Part shown: positions 52,573 through 57,668 of the stretch, in pieces
Position numbering within the stretch: position 1 is the stretch's first letter
How the letters are laid out: each line of letters opens with the position of its first letter
DNA from: an uncultured Ignavibacteriales bacterium
GTDB taxonomy: Bacteria > Bacteroidota > Ignavibacteria > Ignavibacteriales > Ignavibacteriaceae
Reading direction: 5' to 3'
Assembly (NCBI GenBank): GCA_903929035.1
Contig: CAIYTF010000074.1
Location: 1-57,668 of the forward strand
Length of the DNA stretch: 57,668 nt
Program-made: the position numbers and the translations under genes
Notes under the pieces: generated by a model
What the model was told of the DNA's origin: nothing
Seen by the model: the letters and a program-made list of their open reading frames with translations, nothing else
Database searches by the model: none

Positions 52573-52606
52573 AATTAACAATTGATAATTTACCATTAAC
52601 AATTAT
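52573..52606. repeat. AT-rich TTAACAATT-family repeat (copy 4, single arm)
   Basis: TTAACAATTGATAATTTACC followed by ATTAACAATT, directly next to the 338-bp element and just before the stop of the T9SS-protein gene. Only one arm is present. Confidence 0.65.
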
Positions 52607-52609
52607 TCG

Positions 52610-54454
52610 TCATTTCATCAGCATCAGTTTCTTAGCTGACCTAAACTTCTCTGTTTTCAGTTCATAGAAGTAAACACCGGAACACGTATTACCGGCGTTC
52701 CATACAGCTTGATGATTGCCCGCTGCCATTTGTTCGTTAATCAGGTTGGCAACTTTTTCGCCTATTCCATTATATATAGATAGCTGAACAGTTGCCTTTT
52801 CAGGCAGAGCAAATGAAATTGTCGTGGACGGATTGAACGGGTTCGGATAATTTTGGCTCAATGAATATTTGTCCGGCAAGCCTAAATCCGCTTCCGCGGT
52901 TTTGCTGTAATCGAATTTACCATCGGTATCGACTTGTTTCAGACGATACACGTGCTTTCCGTTTACAGCGGATTTATCCCTGAACGAATATTCTTTCGGG
53001 GAATTACTGTTGCCCGCGCCCTGCACAAAACCAATCTTTGTCCAGTTACCTTCTGTTAAATGCTCCACTTCAAAACCGTAGTTGTTCACTTCAGTAGCTG
53101 TTTCCCATTTAAGAAGGACAGAGGAGCGGGAGGCTGCAACGGTGAAAGATGTTAATTCCACGGGGAGAGGATTACCCGGATCGATGAATGTTCCGACATA
53201 TTTCACGTTGACCGCGCCGTTTAGCAAACTTACATTTCCGCCCATATACATCTTTCCTTCAAGAGGATTGATTATCAACGCGTTGATAAGCGCATTTGCT
53301 CCACCTTCTATTGAAGACCAAGCACCACCACTCCATTTAGCTAAATAATTAGCGGTTGAAGCATCACCAAGAGTGGTAAAGTTCCCGCCAACATAAACAT
53401 CCGAACCACTGACCGCTATGGCATCCACCTCACTACCTCCTATTCCGTTAATACTGCCATTAGTTAATGATGACCAACCTGTGGAACTATTCCATTTGGC
53501 TATATGATTAGCGTTAATATTAGAAGCGTTAACTTTAGTAAATGATCCTCCAATATAAATATCCGAACCACTGACCGCTATGGCCTTGACCGTACCGGCA
53601 TCTATCCCTTGTCCTAATGCTGACCAAGCAGTGCCACTCCATTTGGCTATCCGGCTTGCAACACCTCCCGCTGAAGTAAATAATCCTCCAACATAAATGT
53701 CCGTCCCGCTGACGGCTATGGCATTGACATCATTATTTACTCCATTATTACTACTTCCATCAATTAATGCTGACCAAGCAGTGCCATTCCATTTGGCTAT
53801 ACGATTAGCAACCGTTAAGTTGTTGCTTAGATAAGTAAATAATCCTCCAACATAAACATTTGTGCCGCTGATGGCTAGGGCAAACACTGCATTATTCACT
53901 CCGTTAATAGTTCCATCGGTTAATGCTGACCAGCCTGTGGAGCTATTCCATTTGGCTATATTATTAGCGGCTGTTCCATTACCAAGAGTGGTAAAGTCCC
54001 CGCCAACATAAACATCGAAGCCACTGACCGCTATGGCATAAACATTGCCGTTACTTACTCCGTTAATACTGTTGTAGGTTAATGCTGACCAACCTGTGGA
54101 ACTATTCCATTTGGCTATATGATTAGCTGTCACATTGCTGCCATAAGTAGTAAACACTCCCCCAACATAAACATTGCCGCTCGCGTCAACAGCCAAGGCA
54201 TAAACCGTGGCGTTCGTGCCTGTACCGAGGCTGCCCCAGGTATATGCTGTTGTTTTATTAATCCCGTTATCTTTCTTGAAAACCGGTTTGTTGTTTTCAT
54301 CGCAGGTCATTGTATAACCTTTTACATCATAAGAACCGGGGGCATCTGTTTTAATAGTACCGTCCTTATCTAAGATTTTTTCAATGCTCTCTTGCTGAGC
54401 ATATAACGAGAAACTAATCATTATGGTTAGAATCAAAATGTGTATCTTCATCAT
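52610..54454 (-). CDS. Type IX-secreted protein with seven-repeat propeller and T9SS sorting domain
   Basis: A 614-residue exported protein starting at ATG 54452-54454 (AAAGGA about nine bases before). Signal peptide ends near SLYAQ. About residues 70-400 contain seven repeats with the form AIAVSG-x-DVYVGGxF followed by HIAKWNSSTGWSAL, consistent with a seven-bladed beta-propeller. A CHU-like domain (PVELTSFTVAASRSSVLLKW) follows. The last 90 residues form the T9SS type A sorting domain with SLSQNYPNPFNPSTTISF and a C-terminal YFYELKTEKF...KKLMLMK. Repeat DNA is strongly alike between blades. Probable cell-surface or extracellular role; ligand unknown. Confidence 0.85.
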   Translation of the reverse strand: MMKIHILILTIMISFSLYAQQESIEKILDKDGTIKTDAPGSYDVKGYTMTCDENNKPVFKKDNGINKTTAYTWGSLGTGTNATVYALAVDASGNVYVGGVFTTYGSNVTANHIAKWNSSTGWSALTYNSINGVSNGNVYAIAVSGFDVYVGGDFTTLGNGTAANNIAKWNSSTGWSALTDGTINGVNNAVFALAISGTNVYVGGLFTYLSNNLTVANRIAKWNGTAWSALIDGSSNNGVNNDVNAIAVSGTDIYVGGLFTSAGGVASRIAKWSGTAWSALGQGIDAGTVKAIAVSGSDIYIGGSFTKVNASNINANHIAKWNSSTGWSSLTNGSINGIGGSEVDAIAVSGSDVYVGGNFTTLGDASTANYLAKWSGGAWSSIEGGANALINALIINPLEGKMYMGGNVSLLNGAVNVKYVGTFIDPGNPLPVELTSFTVAASRSSVLLKWETATEVNNYGFEVEHLTEGNWTKIGFVQGAGNSNSPKEYSFRDKSAVNGKHVYRLKQVDTDGKFDYSKTAEADLGLPDKYSLSQNYPNPFNPSTTISFALPEKATVQLSIYNGIGEKVANLINEQMAAGNHQAVWNAGNTCSGVYFYELKTEKFRSAKKLMLMK

Positions 54455-54537
54455 TTCAAATATCCTTTCAGTAATAAATAATTTGCTGCCTCGGAAAATT
54501 AGGCTATAATAAATAACCACGATAGTAAGTTAAGATG

Positions 54538-54726
54538 TCAAGTTTCACAAGCTTGTTTAAGAAAACTTGAATAATAATTTTGTTGTAAAGATAATAATTT
54601 GGATTTAAAATCCAAAGGTGTTTGAAAAAAAAGTTGTGGCTTTAACTCATACCATTTTTCAATAGCATTAAAAGGTGTTTTTACATTTAGCTCTTTTCTA
54701 ACTCCTCCATATCTTCTATAAAGCAT
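54538..54726 (-). pseudogene. Transposase C-terminal scrap (IS481/IS3-like integrase family)
   Basis: A 62-codon open frame whose protein (YRRYGGVRKELNVKTPFNAI, then EKWYELKPQLFFQTP) looks like the end of an IS481/IS3-type rve integrase transposase, where a -RRHGGL-K-(R/K)TPx-A- pattern precedes the tail. Upstream sequence does not continue it, so only the last part survives. The call rests on a short motif. Confidence 0.45.
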
Positions 54727-54847
54727 AATAAATAAGGAAAGCGTTTGTTATCAATATGATTATCTTTACAAACAATATCAAGTTTAGAGGGCTTGGCACA
54801 TAAGACCCCTTTTTAGATTTCCATTCCCGCCCGCTGTTACAATTTTA

Positions 54848-56236
54848 TCAGGGGTAAAATAAAGTAAATAAAGTTCCTTCATCGGGGAGGCTCGCGACCG
54901 TGAGTTTTACTCCTATAACTTCAACTAATTTTTTTACAATCGAAAGCCCAAGCCCGACACTATTTAAATCGGTTCGGCGCGATTCATCCGCCATATAAAA
55001 TCTATCGAATATTCTTTTTATTTGTTCCTCTGTCATTCCCGTGCCATCATCCCGAACGGCTATCCGCGTAAAGCCGAGTTCACTGCTGATTTCGATTTTT
55101 ATATTCCCGTTTTGACGGGAATATTTAATAGCATTAGAAATAATATTGCCGATAATCATTTCTGAAATTGAGTGATCCGTTTGAATAATACAATGTTCCG
55201 GAATGTTTTTAGTAAGCCGGATATTCTTGATTTCAATTTCTGTTTGGTATCGGGAAAGCAGCTGCTCAAGCAGAGAATTTAATTCAACATCTTCAGGTTT
55301 AGGTGTTATCTTACCCGCGTCAAATCTCGCGAGCATAAGTAATTGTTCAATCAAATCCGCTATCCTGTTTACCTCGTTAATGCAGAATATTATTTTCTCC
55401 TGATACTGTTCTACAGATCGCGGCTTCCTGATTAAGACTTCTAATGTACCTTTAATAGCGGAGAGTGGAGTTCGTAATTCGTGTGAAGCATCAGAAGTAA
55501 ATTGCTTTTCCCTTTCTAACGTGTCTTCTAATCGGTTTAACAGTTCATTTATTGTTTTGGCTAAACTGAAAAGCTCATCTTGGTTTTGCGGAAGCGTTAT
55601 TCGCTCGGCTATATTTTTTCTTGATATTTGTTCCGCGGTTTTAATGATAGCCGCGACAGGCGCGATACTTTTACCCGCGATAAGTTTGGTAGAAAAAAAT
55701 AACACAACAGTAATTATGGGGAATAGAATCATTAGAATGGTCAGGAGGTTGCTTAGCACTATATCGGATTCCTGTAAAGGTGTCGCGATTATATAGTAAC
55801 CAAGCACCGTGCCCGTGGGATTAACTATCGGCTGTTGAAGCTGTCTGATTCTGGCTCTATGCAAATTGGTGTTAATATAAGTTCTGCCCTTATATCCGTA
55901 ATTGTAAGCAAGAGAGTCGTTAAGCAGATTTCCTGTTTTACGGACAACCCACCCGCTTGAATCCATTATTTGCATAAAAGTGGGATTAACTTCTATTTGC
56001 TTATGTTCTTTTTCAGTCCACTCCAATGGATTGGCAATAATAAATGAATCATTGAGGATTACTAAACTATGAAATATTTCCGATGCTTCGAGATCGAGGT
56101 CATCATCGTGGTGGCTGGTAACTGTTGTATATACAACCAAGTAGATAATTGAGAAAACAAGCAATATTAATCCTGATGAAAGGATCATATTTGAAACGGC
56201 AATTCTACCGCGTAAACTAAGCCGAATTTGCTTCAT
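54848..56236 (-). CDS. Two-component sensor histidine kinase (HAMP, HisKA, HATPase)
   Basis: A 462-residue membrane kinase. Two transmembrane segments (about 15-40 and 162-185) enclose a periplasmic sensor of about 120 residues. HAMP lies at about 185-240, and the HisKA domain has His252 in FTSDASHELRTPLSAIKGT. The HATPase carries the N box (IGNIISNAIKYS), DDGTGM and GLGLSIVKKL. It overlaps the regulator gene by one base, so the pair is coupled, the regulator first. The architecture is like CusS/PhoR-type kinases; the signal is unknown. Confidence 0.92.
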   Translation of the reverse strand: MKQIRLSLRGRIAVSNMILSSGLILLVFSIIYLVVYTTVTSHHDDDLDLEASEIFHSLVILNDSFIIANPLEWTEKEHKQIEVNPTFMQIMDSSGWVVRKTGNLLNDSLAYNYGYKGRTYINTNLHRARIRQLQQPIVNPTGTVLGYYIIATPLQESDIVLSNLLTILMILFPIITVVLFFSTKLIAGKSIAPVAAIIKTAEQISRKNIAERITLPQNQDELFSLAKTINELLNRLEDTLEREKQFTSDASHELRTPLSAIKGTLEVLIRKPRSVEQYQEKIIFCINEVNRIADLIEQLLMLARFDAGKITPKPEDVELNSLLEQLLSRYQTEIEIKNIRLTKNIPEHCIIQTDHSISEMIIGNIISNAIKYSRQNGNIKIEISSELGFTRIAVRDDGTGMTEEQIKRIFDRFYMADESRRTDLNSVGLGLSIVKKLVEVIGVKLTVASLPDEGTLFTLFYP

Positions 56237-56904
56237 CAGTCATCTTTAATCATATAGCCGACACCTCTAACGGTATGAATAAAACTTTTGTTCTGCCCGC
56301 TATCAAGTTTCTTACGCAGGAAATTAATATATACATCTATGACCGATGTATCGGCATCGAAATGCAGGTCCCACACGTGTTCTATTATTTTAGTACGCGA
56401 GCAGACTTTCCCTTTATTTCTCACGAGAAATTCAAGAAGCGCGAACTCCTTTTGAGTGACTTGAACAGGAATAGAATCTTTATAGACCATATAGGAATTC
56501 AAATCGAGAACAATATTTCCGCTAGACAAAATAGAAACTTCTTCATCCTTATGCCGCAGCTGCACGCGTATCCTTGCTAATAATTCCGTAAAGGAAAACG
56601 GTTTCTTCAGAAAATCATTTGCCCCTGTCTCCAATGCAAAAACAGTCTCATCTACGGTATCTTTCGCGGTGAGGAAAATAACAGGGGTAGTTTTATTCAC
56701 TTCGCGGTATTGACGGCAAACTTCTATACCGCTCAAGCCGGGCAGCATCCAGTCCAGAAGGATTAAATCATAGTCATTGCATAATGCTAACTCTAACCCA
56801 TCTTTCCCGTTCACGGCAACATCTACTGCAAAGGATTCCTCGCGTAAGCCGTCCCGTAAAAAATTCGATATTCCGATTTCATCTTCAACAATTAGTAAAC
56901 GCAT
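56236..56904 (-). CDS. OmpR-family response regulator
   Basis: A 222-residue regulator with receiver (VEDE at the N-terminus, phospho-acceptor Asp51 in DLILLDWMLPG, Thr in FLTAKD, Lys in FLKKPFS) and C-terminal winged-helix DNA-binding domain (VTQKEFALLEFLVRNKGKVCSR, then SVIDVYINFLRKKLD and IHTVRGVGYMIK). It forms a coupled pair with the kinase downstream. A palindromic repeat lies eight bases upstream of the start, so its promoter must be beyond or within the repeat. Confidence 0.93.
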   Translation of the reverse strand: MRLLIVEDEIGISNFLRDGLREESFAVDVAVNGKDGLELALCNDYDLILLDWMLPGLSGIEVCRQYREVNKTTPVIFLTAKDTVDETVFALETGANDFLKKPFSFTELLARIRVQLRHKDEEVSILSSGNIVLDLNSYMVYKDSIPVQVTQKEFALLEFLVRNKGKVCSRTKIIEHVWDLHFDADTSVIDVYINFLRKKLDSGQNKSFIHTVRGVGYMIKDD

Positions 56905-56912
56905 AACCTAAT

Positions 56913-57017
56913 TTAGGACTTGTTAAGAAATAACTTTAACATTTTCTAAAGATAACCTTTGCGATCTTCGCGTCTTCGCGTGAGAAATTGTTTAGGTTAT
57001 TTATGAACGAACCCTTA
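56913..57017 (-). repeat. ~90-bp palindromic repeat, slightly longer copy (105 bp)
   Basis: Arms TTAGGACTTGTTAAGAAATA and GTTATTTATGAACGAACCCT. The core contains a doubled CTTCGCG (GATCTTCGCGTCTTCGCGTG), which makes this copy longer. One end supplies the TAA stop of the DUF2231 gene and the other sits upstream of the regulator start. Confidence 0.83.
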
Positions 57018-57512
57018 ATGATTTTCCTTCTCGGAATTATCATAGAGCGGGGCATCCTGAGGATTAAGCCCAATATTCAATTGAACTCCGGCTGCATATT
57101 TATAAACTAATTGCCCGCCATAATATCCGGTGCGGCAAACTGCTATCGCGCCGCACAGAAAGAGTACGAATGACAGCCATTTCAGCGCGAGATAATTTTT
57201 CTTTAGTAAAACATAACCGGTTTTGATGATGGAGGCAGAGACTGCTATGCACAGTGCTATGAACGCGGCATCTTCGTGAGAATCCAAGGCATTTTTCAGC
57301 ATACCGCTCTCGGATATTCCGTCTCCGGCAATATCCCCGGATATATACGCCCCGATTACTCCAAGCGTTCCGAGTATAAGCAGATAGAATGCTGCAGTGC
57401 TAAAAACTTCTTTCTTGATAAATAACGACAACACTTCAAATAAAAATCCTACTAACAAAAGCGCAATAGGAAAATGTACTATCATCGGGTGCAGATGATT
57501 AGTATCGAACAT
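57015..57512 (-). CDS. DUF2231 membrane protein
   Basis: A 165-residue membrane protein with four hydrophobic helices. The N-terminus HPMIVHFPIALLLVGFLFEV matches DUF2231, whose conserved histidines in HPMIVHFP may bind a cofactor or metal, and GGxLVY-like sequence (GGQLVYKYAAGV) lies near the C-terminus. The function of the family is not established. Its stop is provided by the adjacent repeat. Confidence 0.8.
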   Translation of the reverse strand: MFDTNHLHPMIVHFPIALLLVGFLFEVLSLFIKKEVFSTAAFYLLILGTLGVIGAYISGDIAGDGISESGMLKNALDSHEDAAFIALCIAVSASIIKTGYVLLKKNYLALKWLSFVLFLCGAIAVCRTGYYGGQLVYKYAAGVQLNIGLNPQDAPLYDNSEKENH

Positions 57513-57668
57513 AATAACTCCTTTTTTTTAAACCATCAACTTACTGCTTCTTCCCTTAATAAATTCTAAGAGGATTCTTAAAAAACGATTAAAATATGAA
57601 GAAAATATCCGTACCATATATTTTCTTGATTTCAGGAGACTAAAGTAGTTACAGGCGGTGAAAAAATC

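Noticed and set aside
53440-54230. Regularly spaced repeats considered as a CRISPR array
   Set aside because: The repeats are in frame within a coding gene and correspond to propeller blades; spacing and sequence do not fit direct repeats with unique spacers.
16268-57017. Palindromic repeats considered as riboswitches or small RNA genes
   Set aside because: They are at 3' ends in most cases, occur next to functionally unrelated genes and have transposon-like arms.
57600-57668. Possible start of another plus-strand gene at the window end
   Set aside because: A short frame from an ATG near 57597 ends quickly and a GTG in the last bases cannot be assessed.

Overview
The window looks like chromosomal DNA from an AT-rich member of the Bacteroidota/Chlorobi/Ignavibacteriota group, most likely an ignavibacterium. 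The pointers are a type IX secretion sorting domain carrying the NYPNPFNP motif, a PorV/PorQ-type outer-membrane protein, a SusC-like TonB receptor, LytS/LytTR two-component genes, a lamin-tail surface protein, and dispersed AT-rich repeats at gene ends. I see no rRNA, tRNA or CRISPR array.

Layout: 1-430 holds a broken transposase. 729-6240 is a surface-nutrient cluster: a DUF1566 lipoprotein translationally coupled to a TonB-dependent receptor, then a LytS-type kinase and a LytTR regulator. 6498-15578 (mostly minus strand) has two lipoprotein parvulin chaperones, a KefB-like antiporter, a CapA-like protein (plus strand), a site-2 protease, XerD, a small coupled gene pair and an outer-membrane-like protein. 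16316-19074 has a membrane methyltransferase-like protein, rpoN and a DUF3109 protein. 19189-25672 (plus) has an SDR enzyme, a lamin-tail protein, an SNF2 helicase and a SWIM zinc-finger protein. 25881-35445 (minus) is a housekeeping block: rseP, dxr, an OLD-family nuclease, dedA, ispF, acylphosphatase, a DMT transporter, era, ogt and nfu. 35689-38449 is a restriction-modification operon (two methyltransferases and a putative nuclease). 38642-44453 (plus) has two TPR proteins, a PorV-like protein, a coiled-coil lipoprotein plus LysM pair, and phoH. 44686-52100 is an arginine operon, argC-argJ-argB-argD-argR-argG-argH. 52610-57512 (minus) has a type IX-secreted beta-propeller protein, a transposase scrap, a histidine kinase/OmpR regulator pair and a DUF2231 membrane protein.

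Main observations: (1) argG is split by one extra copy in a CTATT tandem repeat (three copies; two would restore the frame). (2) In a by-eye scan the tetranucleotide CATG occurs only four times in 57.7 kb, and all four lie inside the restriction-modification operon. (3) Three families of small dispersed repeats sit at gene ends and supply stop codons, start codons or C-terminal residues to neighbouring genes: a palindromic element of about 90 bp (seven copies plus one remnant), an AT-rich TTAACAATT family (four copies), and a 338-bp element with 23-bp terminal inverted repeats (one complete and one truncated copy). (4) The argC leader contains overlapping, mutually exclusive stems and a terminator-like hairpin directly before the ribosome binding site. 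Function calls rest on recognition of motifs and families without database searches.
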